Notes: generated by a model not told the origin, from the sequence alone. A stretch of 64,000 nt of DNA from Actinospineispora eucalypti (GCA_014208095.1 JACHMT010000002.1:124001-188000), one strand, 5' to 3'. Shown: positions 9,743-19,440, numbered from the stretch's first letter. Numbers and translations: made by a program.

Positions 9743-11104
9743 ATGCACCGGCGGATATATGGCGTTGAGACCGAGTTCGGCGTCACTTGCACGTTCCACG
9801 GCCAGCGTCGGCTGTCCCCGGACGAGGTGGCACGCTACCTCTTCCGCCGGGTGGTCTCCTGGGGCCGGTCGTCGAACGTCTTCCTGCGCAACGGCTCGCG
9901 GCTGTACCTGGATGTGGGTTCGCACCCGGAGTACGCCACGGCGGAATGTGACTCGCTCACCCAGCTGGTGGCGCACGACAAGGCCGGCGAGCGGATCCTG
10001 GAGGACCTGCTCATCGACGCCGAGCGGCGGCTGGTGGACGAGGGCATCGGCGGCGACATCTACCTGTTCAAGAACAACACCGACTCGGCCGGCAACTCCT
10101 ACGGCTGCCACGAGAACTATTTGGTGGCTCGGGCTGGTGAATTTTCGAGAATCGCCGACGTGCTGCTGCCCTTTCTGGTCACCCGCCAGCTCATCTGCGG
10201 CGCCGGCAAGGTCCTGCAGACCCCGCGCGGGGCGGTGTACTGCCTCTCCCAGCGGGCCGAGCACATCTGGGAGGGCGTCTCCAGCGCCACCACCCGGTCC
10301 CGGCCGATCATCAACACCCGGGACGAGCCGCACGCGGACGCCGAGCGGTACCGCCGGCTGCACGTGATCGTCGGCGACTCGAACATGTCCGAGGTCACCA
10401 CCCTGCTCAAGGTCGGTTCGGCCACCCTGGTGCTGGACATGATCGAGCACGGCGTGCAGTTCCGGGACTTCACCCTGGACAACCCGATCCGGGCCATCCG
10501 GGAGATCAGCCACGACCTGACCGGCCGCCGCCCGGTGCGGCTGGCCGGCGGCCGGGAGGCCAGCGCGCTGGACATCCAGCGGGAGTACTACAGCCGCGCG
10601 GTGGAGCACGTGAACGCGCACGGCCGCGGCGACAAGACCACCGAGCGGGTGCTCGAGCTGTGGGGCCGCACGCTGGACGCGGTGGAGAGCCAGGACCTCT
10701 CCCGGATCGACCGGGAGATCGACTGGGCGATCAAGCGCCGGCTGGTGGAGCGCTACCGGGAGCGCAACAACCTGGAGCTGTCCAGCGCCCGGGTCGCCCA
10801 GCTGGACCTGGCCTACCACGACATCCGCCGGGGCCGGGGTCTGTTCGACATGCTGCAGCGCAAGGGCATGGTGGACCGGGTCACCGACGACGGGGAGATC
10901 GAGGCGGCCAAGGACACCCCGCCCCAGACCACCAGGGCGAAGCTGCGCGGTGACTTCATCGCCGCCGCACAGGCCGCCGGGCGGGACTTCACCGTGGACT
11001 GGGTGCACCTCAAGCTGAACGACCAGGCGCAGCGCACCGTGCTGTGCAAGGACCCGTTCCGCGCGGTGGACGAGCGGGTGGAGCGGCTGATCGCCTCGCT
11101 CTGA
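9743..11104 (+). CDS. pafA: Pup--protein ligase PafA
   Basis: 453 residues, the length typical of PafA. It begins [16 protein letters not shown] with Glu9 at the metal-binding position; D57 in [12 protein letters not shown] is at the catalytic-base position. The Dop-specific loop is absent, which separates it from its paralog at 1600. PafA phosphorylates the C-terminal Glu of Pup and couples it to substrate lysines. The start is chosen from the TANNNT box 7 nt upstream and from family length; an in-frame ATG 6 nt earlier is less likely. It leads pafB and pafC after a 137-bp gap. Confidence 0.96.
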   Translation: MHRRIYGVETEFGVTCTFHGQRRLSPDEVARYLFRRVVSWGRSSNVFLRNGSRLYLDVGSHPEYATAECDSLTQLVAHDKAGERILEDLLIDAERRLVDEGIGGDIYLFKNNTDSAGNSYGCHENYLVARAGEFSRIADVLLPFLVTRQLICGAGKVLQTPRGAVYCLSQRAEHIWEGVSSATTRSRPIINTRDEPHADAERYRRLHVIVGDSNMSEVTTLLKVGSATLVLDMIEHGVQFRDFTLDNPIRAIREISHDLTGRRPVRLAGGREASALDIQREYYSRAVEHVNAHGRGDKTTERVLELWGRTLDAVESQDLSRIDREIDWAIKRRLVERYRERNNLELSSARVAQLDLAYHDIRRGRGLFDMLQRKGMVDRVTDDGEIEAAKDTPPQTTRAKLRGDFIAAAQAAGRDFTVDWVHLKLNDQAQRTVLCKDPFRAVDERVERLIASL

Positions 11105-11177
11105 CCGGGCCGCTCCGGGTAGGCGGAGTGTAGCCGTCCGCGGGGCGTCGTGGACCGTTCGGCGCAGCGGAACTCAT

Positions 11178-11193
11178 TCGATCATTTGATCGA
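11178..11193. promoter_or_regulatory. 7-bp palindrome upstream of pafB
   Basis: TCGATCA-TT-TGATCGA is a perfect inverted repeat in the pafA-pafB gap, 48 nt before the pafB GTG. It is a possible operator; the binding protein is not known. Confidence 0.4.
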
Positions 11194-11228
11194 GGGCGCG
11201 GCGTCGGCGCTGGTGGCCCCTCGCGGGA

Positions 11229-11234
11229 TACGCT
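11229..11234 (+). promoter_or_regulatory. -10 box of pafB (leaderless-type)
   Basis: TACGCT ends 7 nt before the pafB GTG, so pafBC probably has its own promoter besides any read-through from pafA. Confidence 0.45.
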
Positions 11235-11241
11235 GCTCGAT

Positions 11242-12285
11242 GTGTCGTCGGCTCGTGTCGAGCGCCTGGTGAACCTGGTGCTCTGCCTGCTCTCCACTCG
11301 GCAGTTCCTGACCGCCGAGCGAATCCGCGCGACCGTGCCCGGATACGACGGTGCCTCGTCCGACGAGGCGTTCTTCCGGATGTTCGAGCGGGACAAGGCC
11401 GAGCTGCGGGACCTGGGCATTCCGCTGGAGACCGGACGCCGCTCGGCGTTCGACAACGTGGACGGCTACCGGATCGCCCGGCACGACTACGAGCTGGGTG
11501 AGATCGACCTGGCCGCCGACGAGGCGGCGGCGGTGGCGCTGGCCGCACGGCTCTGGGACTCCCCGGAGCTGGCCGGCGCGGCCAAGGGTGCGCTGGTGAA
11601 GCTGCGCGCCGCCGGGGTGGAGGTGGACGAGGCGGCCGCCGCGGGCGTGGAGCCCAAGGTGCGGGCCACCGAGCCGGCGTTCAGCCCGCTGCTGGCCGCC
11701 GTGCAGGCCGGCCGGGCCGTCACCTTCGAACACCGCCCGAGGTCGGACGCCGAGCCGAGGCTGCGCACCGTGGAGCCCTGGGGCGTGGTGAGCTGGCGGG
11801 GCCGCTGGTACCTGGTCGGTCACGACCGGGACCGGGACGACACCCGCTGCTTCCGGCTGAGCCGGATCGGGGCAAAGGTCAAGGCCATCGGGCCGGCCGG
11901 AGCGGTCCGTGCGCCGGCCGGAACCGACCTGGTGGACCTGGTGCGGGAGAGCGCGGGCCCGCCACCGGTGATCGGCACGGCCCGGGTCTGGGTGGCCGAG
12001 GGGCGCGCGCTGGGCCTGCGCCGGCTGAGCCGGCCGGCCGAGCCACGCGAGCACGCGGGCCGTCCCGGCCAGGTGATCGAGCTGGACCTGCGCAGCCCGG
12101 AAACCGTGGCCAGGTGGATCGGCGGGCACGGTCCGGACGTGGTGGTGCTGGAGCCGCCGGAGCTGGCCGAGGCGGTGCGCCGGGTCTGGCTGGCGGCGGC
12201 CCGGGCGCACGCGGCGCCGGCCGACGGCGCGCGCCGGGCGGACCCCCGGGCCGCCGGCCAGGCGTTGGAGCGCGCGGCCCGATGA
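11242..12285 (+). CDS. pafB: WYL-domain regulator PafB
   Basis: 347 residues: N-terminal winged helix (RVERLVNLVLCLLSTRQFLT...RMFERDKAELRDLGIPLE), then a WYL domain with GVVSWRGRWYLVGHDRDRDD and CFRLSRI, and a C-terminal WCX-type extension. With PafC it forms the PafBC activator, which in mycobacteria switches on the LexA-independent DNA-damage regulon; despite its locus it is not a proteasome component. Its last bases overlap the pafC ATG (ATGA), indicating coupled translation and a 1:1 complex. Confidence 0.94.
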   Translation: MSSARVERLVNLVLCLLSTRQFLTAERIRATVPGYDGASSDEAFFRMFERDKAELRDLGIPLETGRRSAFDNVDGYRIARHDYELGEIDLAADEAAAVALAARLWDSPELAGAAKGALVKLRAAGVEVDEAAAAGVEPKVRATEPAFSPLLAAVQAGRAVTFEHRPRSDAEPRLRTVEPWGVVSWRGRWYLVGHDRDRDDTRCFRLSRIGAKVKAIGPAGAVRAPAGTDLVDLVRESAGPPPVIGTARVWVAEGRALGLRRLSRPAEPREHAGRPGQVIELDLRSPETVARWIGGHGPDVVVLEPPELAEAVRRVWLAAARAHAAPADGARRADPRAAGQALERAAR

Positions 12286-13295
12286 GCTCGCCCGCACAGA
12301 GCTCCCGGCTCACCCGGATGCTGTCCCTGGTGCCCTACCTGCTGGCCCGGCCGGGGGTGCGGGTGGCCGAGGCGGCGGCCGACTTCGGGGTGTCGGAGAA
12401 GCAGCTCTGGCGGGACCTGGAGCTGCTGTGGATGTGCGGGCTGCCCGGGTACGGCCCCGGCGACCTGGTGGACCTCTCCTTCTCCGAGGACACCGTGACG
12501 GTGACCGAGGACGCCGGCATGCGCCGCCCGCTGCGGCTCACCACCGCCGAGGCGACCGCGCTGCTGGTGGCGCTGCGGGCGCTGCTGGAGGTGCCCGGCA
12601 TGGTGGACGGCGAGGTGGTGCGCCGGGCGGTGGCGAAGATCGAGAGCGCGGTGGGCGCGGCCGAGGCGCCCGCTCCGGTGGCGGTCGGGCTGGCCGTGCG
12701 GCCGTCGCTGGCCGGCGACCCGGTGCGGGTGGCCGAGGAGCCGCTGGGCGACCAGGTGGAGCGGACCACGGCCGTGGTCCGCGAGGCGCTGGACGGCGAG
12801 CGCGCGCTGCGCATCAAGTACTACACCGCGTCCCGGGACGTGGTGAGCGAGCGGGTGGTCGACCCGATGCGGCTGCTGCTGGTGGAGGGGCGCGGGTACC
12901 TGGAGGCCTGGTGCCGCTCGGCCAAGGCGGTACGGCTGTTCCGGCTGGACCGGGTGGACGAGGCCACCCGGCTTGAGGAACGCCGGACGCTGCCCAGGGC
13001 GGCCCGCCCGGCCGACCTTTCCGCCGGGCTGTTCCGCCCGGACCCCACGCAGGGGGAGGCGACCCTGTTGCTGGAGCCGGAGGGCCGCTGGGTCGCCGAG
13101 TACTACCCGGTGGAGGATCCGGTGGAGCGTGACGGCGGGCGGCTGGAGGTGCGCATGCGGTTCACCGACGAGGCCTGGCTGGTGCGCCTGGTGCTCGGCC
13201 TCGGCGGGTCCGCGCGGGTGCTGCACCCCGAGCCGCTGCGCGCCGCGGTGGCCGAGCGGGCCGAGGCCGCGCTGAACGGCCTGGCCGGGGGATAG
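12282..13295 (+). CDS. pafC: WYL-domain regulator PafC
   Basis: 337 residues from the ATG overlapping the pafB stop. Winged helix at the N-terminus (RMLSLVPYLLARPGVRVAEA, then FGVSEKQLWRDLELLWMCGL), WYL domain in the middle (ALRIKYYTASRDVVSERVVD, GYLEAWCRSAKAVRLFRLDR) and WCX domain at the end. It is the second subunit of PafBC; the WYL domain is thought to sense single-stranded DNA. The order pafA-pafB-pafC-tatA-tatC is the standard actinobacterial one. Confidence 0.94.
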   Translation: MSSPAQSSRLTRMLSLVPYLLARPGVRVAEAAADFGVSEKQLWRDLELLWMCGLPGYGPGDLVDLSFSEDTVTVTEDAGMRRPLRLTTAEATALLVALRALLEVPGMVDGEVVRRAVAKIESAVGAAEAPAPVAVGLAVRPSLAGDPVRVAEEPLGDQVERTTAVVREALDGERALRIKYYTASRDVVSERVVDPMRLLLVEGRGYLEAWCRSAKAVRLFRLDRVDEATRLEERRTLPRAARPADLSAGLFRPDPTQGEATLLLEPEGRWVAEYYPVEDPVERDGGRLEVRMRFTDEAWLVRLVLGLGGSARVLHPEPLRAAVAERAEAALNGLAGG

Positions 13296-13324
13296 CCGGC
13301 GCCGTCGGGTGACTGCCGAGCCGC

Positions 13325-13330
13325 TACGGT
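13325..13330 (+). promoter_or_regulatory. -10 box before small membrane gene (leaderless-type)
   Basis: TACGGT ends 7 nt before the ATG at 13338, the spacing seen at pafA and pafB. Confidence 0.4.
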
Positions 13331-13337
13331 GACCGCC

Positions 13338-13559
13338 ATGGGATGGCTGCCGATGTCCGTGCTGCTGACGCTGGGGGTGCTGCTGCTGGCGTTGCCGGTG
13401 GTGGTGGCGACCCGGGCGGTGCTGCGGGCCCGGCGGGCCGCCCGTACGCTGACGGTCGCGACCACCGGGCGGGTGCTGCGGGTCCGCGCGGGAGTCGCCG
13501 AGGTGTCCGCGTGGCGACAGGCGCGGCGGAGCGGCAACGACCGGCAACACACCGCGTAG
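13338..13559 (+). CDS. Small single-span membrane protein
   Basis: 73 residues from the ATG at 13338 (a GTG at 13329 is in frame). One hydrophobic helix at about residues 5-25 (VLLTLGVLLLALPVVVATRA) is followed by a strongly basic tail with many Arg. No family recognised. It lies in the pafC-tatA gap with its own -10-like box; the tail could be cytoplasmic by the positive-inside rule. It may alternatively be a chance frame, as the region is very GC-rich. Confidence 0.55.
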   Translation: MGWLPMSVLLTLGVLLLALPVVVATRAVLRARRAARTLTVATTGRVLRVRAGVAEVSAWRQARRSGNDRQHTA

Positions 13560-13600
13560 CATCGACCTGGACACGACACCCCGCTGAAAGGGACGCAGTC

Positions 13601-13882
13601 ATGCCTTCAATGGGCGGATGGGAATGGCTCATCCTGCTGGTCGTTCTGGTGCTGCTGTTCGGGGCGAAGCGGCTGCCCGACATGGCCCGCTCCCTCGGCC
13701 AGTCCGCCCGGGTGCTCAAGGGTGAGATGAAGGGCATGAAGTCGGACGACGAGGCGCGCACCCAGGAACAGCAGGGGCAGCGCCCGGAGCCGAAAGCGCT
13801 GCCCGCCGCCGAGGAGCGCCAGGCGCAGCCGCCGGCCGCTTCCACCGAGCAGCCGGGCGGCCAGATAAACGGCAGCCGGTAG
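13601..13882 (+). CDS. tatA: Sec-independent translocase subunit TatA
   Basis: 93 residues. N-terminal transmembrane helix (WEWLILLVVLVLLFGAKRLP) with the invariant FG-x-KRLPD hinge, an amphipathic helix (MARSLGQSARVLKGEMKGMK), then a polar Gln/Pro/Glu-rich tail. Many copies form the protein-conducting assembly that exports folded twin-arginine substrates. ATG start with AAAGGGACG upstream. tatC follows after 9 bp, so the two are co-transcribed. Confidence 0.95.
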   Translation: MPSMGGWEWLILLVVLVLLFGAKRLPDMARSLGQSARVLKGEMKGMKSDDEARTQEQQGQRPEPKALPAAEERQAQPPAASTEQPGGQINGSR

Positions 13883-13891
13883 CCCACCGAC

Positions 13892-14812
13892 GTGTGGAAC
13901 CCGCTCGCTCGCCGTCGGCGCCGCCGGGCCAACCCGGACGGCACGATGACGCTCATCGAGCACCTGTACGAGTTGCGCAACCGGTTGGCCATCTCGCTGG
14001 TCGCGGTCGCCCTGATGACCGTGGTCGGCTACATCTGGTTCGGCGCGAACTTCTTCGGCTACCCCAGCCTGGGTGAGCTGCTCAAGGGGCCGTACTGCTC
14101 GCTGCCGCCGAGCGTCCGGCCGGTGATGAACGCCGGCGGGACGTGCACCCTGTTCGGCACCGGGGCGCTGGACCAGTTCTCCCTGCGCATGCGGGTGGCC
14201 ATCGCGACCGGCATCGTGCTGGCCTGCCCGATCTGGTTCCACCAGCTGTGGGCGTTCATCACGCCCGGCCTCTACGCCAAGGAGCGCCGGTTCGCGCTGA
14301 CCTTCGTGACCAGTGCGGCCGTGCTCTTCCTGGCCGGCGCGGCGATGGCCTACTGGGTGGTCCAGCAGGCGCTGGCCTTCCTGCTGTCCATCGGTGCGGA
14401 CGTGCAGACCACGCTGCTCACCGGCGAGAGCTACTTCAGCCTGCTGGTGGCGCTGCTGCTCATCTTCGGGGTGAGCTTCGAGCTGCCGCTGCTGGTGGTG
14501 ATGCTGAACCGGGCCGGCGTGGTCAGCTACGAGCGGCTGGCCAAGTGGCGGCGGGGGCTCATCTTCGGGCTGTTCGTGTTCGCCGCCGTGGCCACGCCCG
14601 GTGGCGACCCGATCTCCATGACCGCGCTGGCGGTGGCCCTGACCGTGTTGTTCGAGTGCGCGATCCAGCTGGCCCGGATCCACGACCGGCGCAAGGCCCG
14701 CCGCCGCGCGGAGGAGGGCTGGGACTCCTGGGACCCGGACCAGCCCTCGCCGATCGACACCACACCCAGCGAGATCCCGAAGCCCTCGCCCAGCTACGAC
14801 GACGCCACGTAG
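13892..14812 (+). CDS. tatC: Sec-independent translocase subunit TatC
   Basis: 306 residues from GTG 13892; an ATG at 13946 (MTLIEHLYELRNRL) is an alternative. It has the TatC signature MTLIEHLYELRNRL at the N-terminus and six membrane helices, with PIWFHQLWAFITPGLYAKER in the middle and GDPISMTALAVALTVLFECA near the end. TatC recognises the twin-arginine signal peptide and recruits TatA. The Asp/Pro-rich C-terminal tail is cytoplasmic. Confidence 0.95.
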   Translation: MWNPLARRRRRRANPDGTMTLIEHLYELRNRLAISLVAVALMTVVGYIWFGANFFGYPSLGELLKGPYCSLPPSVRPVMNAGGTCTLFGTGALDQFSLRMRVAIATGIVLACPIWFHQLWAFITPGLYAKERRFALTFVTSAAVLFLAGAAMAYWVVQQALAFLLSIGADVQTTLLTGESYFSLLVALLLIFGVSFELPLLVVMLNRAGVVSYERLAKWRRGLIFGLFVFAAVATPGGDPISMTALAVALTVLFECAIQLARIHDRRKARRRAEEGWDSWDPDQPSPIDTTPSEIPKPSPSYDDAT

Positions 14813-14848
14813 AAACCCGGGCGACAGGCGCGAACGCGGCGTGTTGAA

Positions 14849-15691
14849 ATGGCCGGCATGATGATCTTCGGGCCGCCGATCGACGCCCGGGCGCTGTTCC
14901 CGGTGGAACGGGCCGCGCTGCTCGAGCTGCTCGCCGGGCTGGAGCCGGCCGACTGGGCGCGGGCGACGGTGTGCCCGGGATGGGCGGTGCGGGACGTGGT
15001 CGCGCACGTGCTGAACGACTACCTCCGGCGCATCTCGGGCAGCCGGGACCGGCACTCCGGCGCGATCTTCGCCAACGACGAGACACTGCCGGGCTACATC
15101 GCCCGCACCAACGAGGAGTTCGTCCGGGCCGCGAGCCAGTGCAGCCCCCGGGTGATGACCGACCTGCTGGCCCACCTCGGACCCCAGATGGACCAGGTAT
15201 GGGCCGGGATGGACCTGGAGGCGCCCGCCGAGCTGAACGTGTCCTGGGCCGACCCGGAGGCCACCAGCCCGGCCTGGCTGGACATCGCCCGCGACTACAC
15301 CGAGTACTGGGTGCACCAGCAGCAGGTGCGGGACGCGGTCGGGCGGCCCGGCGCGGACGGGCCGGACCTGCTCGTCCCGGTGGTGGACACCTTCCTGCGC
15401 GCGCTGCCGAACGCGCTGCGCGGGGAACCGCGGCCGGAGGGCACCGAGGTGCGGTTCGAGGTCACCGGGCCGGCCGGTGGGGTGTGGGCGGCCGCCGTGA
15501 CCGGTGGGCGCTGGATTCCGGTTCCGGAGGCCGGTGCGCCCGCCGCCACCGTCCGGATGGACCAGGACACCCTGTGGCGGCTGGCCACCAGGGGCATCAC
15601 GGTCGAGCAGGCGCGGGCTCGGGCCCGGCTGGAGGGTGATCCCGGTCTCACCGAGGCGGCCACCACCCTGCTGGCCATCGTGTGGGTATGA
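14849..15691 (+). CDS. Mycothiol-dependent maleylpyruvate isomerase-family protein
   Basis: 280 residues of the DinB-like/MDMPI fold. N-terminal helix bundle with CPGWAVRDVVAHVLNDY, and the E-x3-H of EYWVHQQQVRDAVG: together the His/Glu/His metal site of the family. The C-terminal domain is MDMPI_C/SCP2-like (GGVWAAAVTGGRWIPV, VRMDQDTLWRLATRGIT). Such enzymes use mycothiol in isomerisation or detoxification reactions; the substrate is unknown, and few members besides maleylpyruvate isomerase have one assigned. Starts at 14849, 14858 and 14861 are possible. It sits between tatC and helY. Confidence 0.85.
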   Translation: MAGMMIFGPPIDARALFPVERAALLELLAGLEPADWARATVCPGWAVRDVVAHVLNDYLRRISGSRDRHSGAIFANDETLPGYIARTNEEFVRAASQCSPRVMTDLLAHLGPQMDQVWAGMDLEAPAELNVSWADPEATSPAWLDIARDYTEYWVHQQQVRDAVGRPGADGPDLLVPVVDTFLRALPNALRGEPRPEGTEVRFEVTGPAGGVWAAAVTGGRWIPVPEAGAPAATVRMDQDTLWRLATRGITVEQARARARLEGDPGLTEAATTLLAIVWV

Positions 15692-15703
15692 CAGCCTGGT
15701 GAC

Positions 15704-18436
15704 GTGGCCAGCCGATCTCTCACCGGGGCAGTTGCCGATCGTCCCCGGCTGACCGAGTTCACCGGGATCCTGCCCTTCCAGCTGGACGGCTTCCAGCGTG
15801 ACGCCTGTGCGGCCCTGGAGGACGGGCACGGGGTGCTGGTTTGCGCGCCGACCGGGGCCGGCAAGACGGTGGTCGGCGAGTTCGCCGTGCACATCGCGCT
15901 GGCCGAGGGCGCGAAGTGCTTCTACACCACGCCGATCAAGGCGCTGTCCAACCAGAAGTACACCGACCTGGTGGCCCGGTACGGCGCGGACCGGGTCGGC
16001 CTGCTCACCGGTGACACCTCGATCAACGGCAACGCGCCGGTGGTGGTGATGACCACCGAGGTGCTGCGCAACATGCTCTACGCCGACTCCCCGACGCTGG
16101 CCGGGCTCGGCTACGTGGTGATGGACGAGGTGCACTACCTGGCCGACCGGTTCCGGGGCGCGGTGTGGGAAGAGGTGATCCTGCACCTGCCGGCCGACGT
16201 GGCCGTGGTGGGGCTGTCGGCCACGGTGAGCAACGCCGAGGAGTTCGGCGACTGGCTGGTCACCGTGCGCGGGGACACCGCCGTCGTGGTGGACGAGCAC
16301 CGGCCGGTGCCGCTGTGGCAGCACATGCTGGTCGGCAACCGGATGTTCGACCTGTTCGCCGGGGAGGACTCCGGCGGGCGCCTGCGGGTGGACCCGGCCC
16401 TGGTGCGGCACGTGGAGGACCAGAGCCGCCGGTTCGCCGGTTGGAACCGCCCGCGCGGGCGGACCGGCGACCGGCGGGCCGGCGGTCCGCGCGGTGAACG
16501 GTTCCGGCCGCCGCCGAGGGTGAGCGTGATCGACCGGCTGGACCAGGCCGGCCTGCTGCCCGCGATCGTGTTCGTGTTCAGCCGGGCCGGGTGCGACGCG
16601 GCGGTGGGCCAGTGCCTGCGTTCCGGGCTGCGGCTGACCACCCAGGAGGAGGCGGCGGAGATCCGCAAGGTGGTCACCGCCAACACCGCCGAGCTGCCCC
16701 AGGCCGACCTCACCGTGCTCGGCTTCTGGGAATGGCGCGAGGCCCTGGAGCGGGGCGTCGCCGCGCACCACGCCGGAATGCTGCCCGCGTTCAAGGAAAC
16801 CGTGGAGCAGTTGTTCACCCTCGGCCTGGTGAAGTGCGTGTTCGCCACCGAGACCCTGGCGTTGGGCATCAACATGCCGGCTCGTGCGGTGGTGCTGGAG
16901 CGGTTGGTCAAGTACAACGGCGAGTCGCACGCCGAGCTGACCCCGGGAGAGTACACCCAGCTCACCGGGCGGGCCGGCCGGCGCGGCATCGACGTGGAGG
17001 GCCACGCGGTCGTGGTCTGGCAGCCGGGCGTGGACCCCGAGCAGGTCGCCGGCCTCGCCTCCACCCGTACCTACCCGCTGCGCAGCTCGTTCCGGCCGGG
17101 TTACAACATGGCGGTGAACCTGCTCCACCGGCTGGGCGCCGAGCGCTCCCGGGAGCTGCTCGAGCAGTCGTTCGCGCAGTTCCAGGCCGACCGCTCGGTG
17201 GTCGGGGTGTCCCGCCGGATCGCCAAGAACGAGGAGGCGATGGCCGGCTACGCCGAGTCCATGCGGTGCCACCTCGGCGACTTCGCCGAGTACGCCGGGC
17301 TGCGCCGGGAACTGACCGAGCGGGAGCGCGCGCTCAGCCGGGGCGGCGCCGCCGCGCGCCGGGCGGCGACCCTGGCCTCGCTGAGCACGCTGCGGGCCGG
17401 CGACGTGATCGCGGTGCCGGCCGGCCGGCGGGCCGGGCTGGCCGTGGTGCTGGACCCGGGGATCGACCAGTCGGGTGAGCCCCGGCCGCTGGTGCTGAAC
17501 GAGGACCGCTGGGCCGGCCGGCTGTCGGCGGCCGACTTCCCGGCCCCGGTGCAGGCGCTGGGGCGGATGCGGCTGCCCAAGCGGGTCGACCACCGGGTGC
17601 CCCGGGTGCGCCGGGACCTGGCCTCCAGCCTGCGCAACACCGGCATCCAGCCGCCCGCGAAGCCGCCCCGGCGCTCGCGGTCCGGCGCGGCGGACGACAG
17701 CGAGCTCAGCGAGCTGCGCCGGCGCCTGCGTGCGCACCCCTGCCACGGTTGCTCGGACCGCGAGGCCCACGCCCGGTGGGCCGAACGGTATGCCCGGCTG
17801 GACAAGGACACCGAGCAGCTGCGCCAGCGGGTGCGGGCCACCACCCACTCGCTGGCCCGGGCGTTCGACCGGATCACTGCCCTGCTGCGGGAACGGGAGT
17901 ACCTGGACGGAGACCTGGTCACCGCGCACGGCACGACGCTGTCCCGGCTCTGGGGCGAGTCGGACCTGCTCGCCGCCGAGTGCCTGCGGCACGACGCGTG
18001 GCGGGGGCTGCGCCCGGCCGAGCTGGCCGCGGTGGTGTCCGCGCTGGTCTACGAGGCCCGGCGGGACGACGCCGGCCCGGCCCGGGTGCCGGCCGGCCCG
18101 GTGGCCAACGCCATGGACGCCACGCTGCGGCTGTGGGCCGAGCTGGAGGCCGACGAGCGCCGGCACGGCGTTTCCCGGACCCGGGAGCCGGACGCCGGTT
18201 TCGCCTGGCCGGTGTACCGGTGGGCGAACGGGCAGTCACTGGCCGCCGTGCTCACCGCCGCCGAGGAGAACGGCCAGGAGCTGTCCGCCGGCGACTTCGT
18301 GCGCTGGTGCCGGCAGGTGATCGACCTGTTGGACCAGCTGGCCGAGGTGGCGGACAAGGACAGCCCGGTGGCCTCCGTGGCGGCCGAGGCGGTGCGCGCC
18401 GTGCGGCGCGGGGTCGTGGGCCTCGGCTCGGTCTGA
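15704..18436 (+). CDS. helY: Ski2/Mtr4-type DEAD/DEAH helicase HelY
   Basis: 910 residues, GTG start 12 bp after the preceding stop. Superfamily 2 motifs in order: Q-motif region FQLDGFQRDA, Walker A APTGAGKTVVGEF, TTPIKALSNQKY, DEVHYLADRFRG (DEVH box), SATVSNAEEF, then in the second RecA domain VFATETLALGINMPAR and QLTGRAGRRGID (motif VI). The C-terminus carries the DSHCT helical domain. Homologues of yeast Ski2/Mtr4; in actinobacteria the partner is unknown and the role is probably RNA turnover. The position after tatC is the same as in mycobacteria. Confidence 0.92.
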   Translation: MASRSLTGAVADRPRLTEFTGILPFQLDGFQRDACAALEDGHGVLVCAPTGAGKTVVGEFAVHIALAEGAKCFYTTPIKALSNQKYTDLVARYGADRVGLLTGDTSINGNAPVVVMTTEVLRNMLYADSPTLAGLGYVVMDEVHYLADRFRGAVWEEVILHLPADVAVVGLSATVSNAEEFGDWLVTVRGDTAVVVDEHRPVPLWQHMLVGNRMFDLFAGEDSGGRLRVDPALVRHVEDQSRRFAGWNRPRGRTGDRRAGGPRGERFRPPPRVSVIDRLDQAGLLPAIVFVFSRAGCDAAVGQCLRSGLRLTTQEEAAEIRKVVTANTAELPQADLTVLGFWEWREALERGVAAHHAGMLPAFKETVEQLFTLGLVKCVFATETLALGINMPARAVVLERLVKYNGESHAELTPGEYTQLTGRAGRRGIDVEGHAVVVWQPGVDPEQVAGLASTRTYPLRSSFRPGYNMAVNLLHRLGAERSRELLEQSFAQFQADRSVVGVSRRIAKNEEAMAGYAESMRCHLGDFAEYAGLRRELTERERALSRGGAAARRAATLASLSTLRAGDVIAVPAGRRAGLAVVLDPGIDQSGEPRPLVLNEDRWAGRLSAADFPAPVQALGRMRLPKRVDHRVPRVRRDLASSLRNTGIQPPAKPPRRSRSGAADDSELSELRRRLRAHPCHGCSDREAHARWAERYARLDKDTEQLRQRVRATTHSLARAFDRITALLREREYLDGDLVTAHGTTLSRLWGESDLLAAECLRHDAWRGLRPAELAAVVSALVYEARRDDAGPARVPAGPVANAMDATLRLWAELEADERRHGVSRTREPDAGFAWPVYRWANGQSLAAVLTAAEENGQELSAGDFVRWCRQVIDLLDQLAEVADKDSPVASVAAEAVRAVRRGVVGLGSV

Positions 18437-18491
18437 TGCGCCCGGTGTGAGCCGCGTGCCGCTTGCCGAGGCAATGTGATTCGATCGGACC

Positions 18492-19004
18492 GTGTCGACC
18501 CCGAGGTACCCCGGCCCGCCCCGGTACGGCCCACACCCGCCGCCGGCCGAAGCCACCCAGCCGGTCGAGCCGGCCGGACTGGTCGGCCCGGTTGGTCCGG
18601 CGAACCGGGAGCTGGATGCCTGGCTGCCCGTCCCCGGAGGCGTCGACTCACCCACCGATCCCGCGTTGCGGCCGGTCCGCCGCTCCTGGGCGACCGTGCC
18701 GGGCTGGCTGCTGGCCGTCGCGTTGGCGGCGGTGGTCGGGGTGGTCGGCGTGCTGGGGTTCGTCAAACCCGGCTACTTCGTGGCCAGGGTGCTGGACCAG
18801 GCGTCGGTGCAGGACGGGGTGCGCTCCATCCTGCGCACCCAGTACCACCTGCCCGGGGTCACCGATGTCGCCTGCCCGTCCGACCAGCCGGTCCAGTCCG
18901 GGCTGGCGTTCGACTGCACGGTCACCCTGGACGGCCGCACGGCTGCCGTCACCGTGCTGCTCAAGGACGACCAGGGTGGCTACGAGGTGAGCCGCCCCCG
19001 CTGA
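18492..19004 (+). CDS. DUF4333-domain membrane-anchored protein
   Basis: 170 residues, GTG start. A Pro-rich cytoplasmic part (1-55) precedes one transmembrane helix (about 68-88, WLLAVALAAVVGVVGVLGFV). The outer domain has two cysteines (DVACPSD, FDCTVTL) that can form the disulfide of DUF4333, and ends in YEVSRPR. Function of the domain is unknown. Monocistronic after helY. Confidence 0.85.
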   Translation: MSTPRYPGPPRYGPHPPPAEATQPVEPAGLVGPVGPANRELDAWLPVPGGVDSPTDPALRPVRRSWATVPGWLLAVALAAVVGVVGVLGFVKPGYFVARVLDQASVQDGVRSILRTQYHLPGVTDVACPSDQPVQSGLAFDCTVTLDGRTAAVTVLLKDDQGGYEVSRPR

Positions 19005-19440
19005 GCCCGGCTCCGGACGCTGGCCGGCCCTAGCCTCCGGCACGCCGCTCCTCCTGCCCTCGGGCGAGCGCGCCATGGCTCTGCGCACATATACGCAACG
19101 CCCGGCATCGCGGGTGGGCATCGGGCCCGGACGGCGCCGGGTGGGTGGTCTGCTGGTTCGGGTGCCGCCGGTTCCGATTTTCGGGCTGTGACGGGTGCTA
19201 TTGCCGCTGGTCGTCGAGACCGAACTCAATCCGGCCAGTCCTTGATCGAAACCGGACTCACCTTGCGCTCGGCGAAGCGGATCCGGGGAGAGTCACCGAC
19301 CGCGGCTACGCTCCGCAACCCAACGCGACGGCCGGTGCCCAACCCAGCTGACCATCCACGCGAGGCCGTCCAAGCCGATCTTCAAACCGGCACCCGGCCG
19401 CCCTACGTGCGCAGAGACCGGTCGGTGCGCCGGCGAGTGG
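19005..19440. other. 436-bp intergenic region with family 2 repeat
   Basis: No convincing coding frame: the open frames here have no ribosome site and no recognisable product. The stretch from about 19300 to 19400 resembles 39890-39975 and holds the family 2 repeat core. The rest shows nothing I can name. Confidence 0.5.
19362..19399 (+). repeat. Dispersed repeat, family 2 copy 1
   Basis: Core GTCCAAGCCGATCTTCAAAC continuing CGGCACCCGGCC. Similar cores lie at 39936 (same strand) and 25510 (opposite strand), each between genes. Confidence 0.7.
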
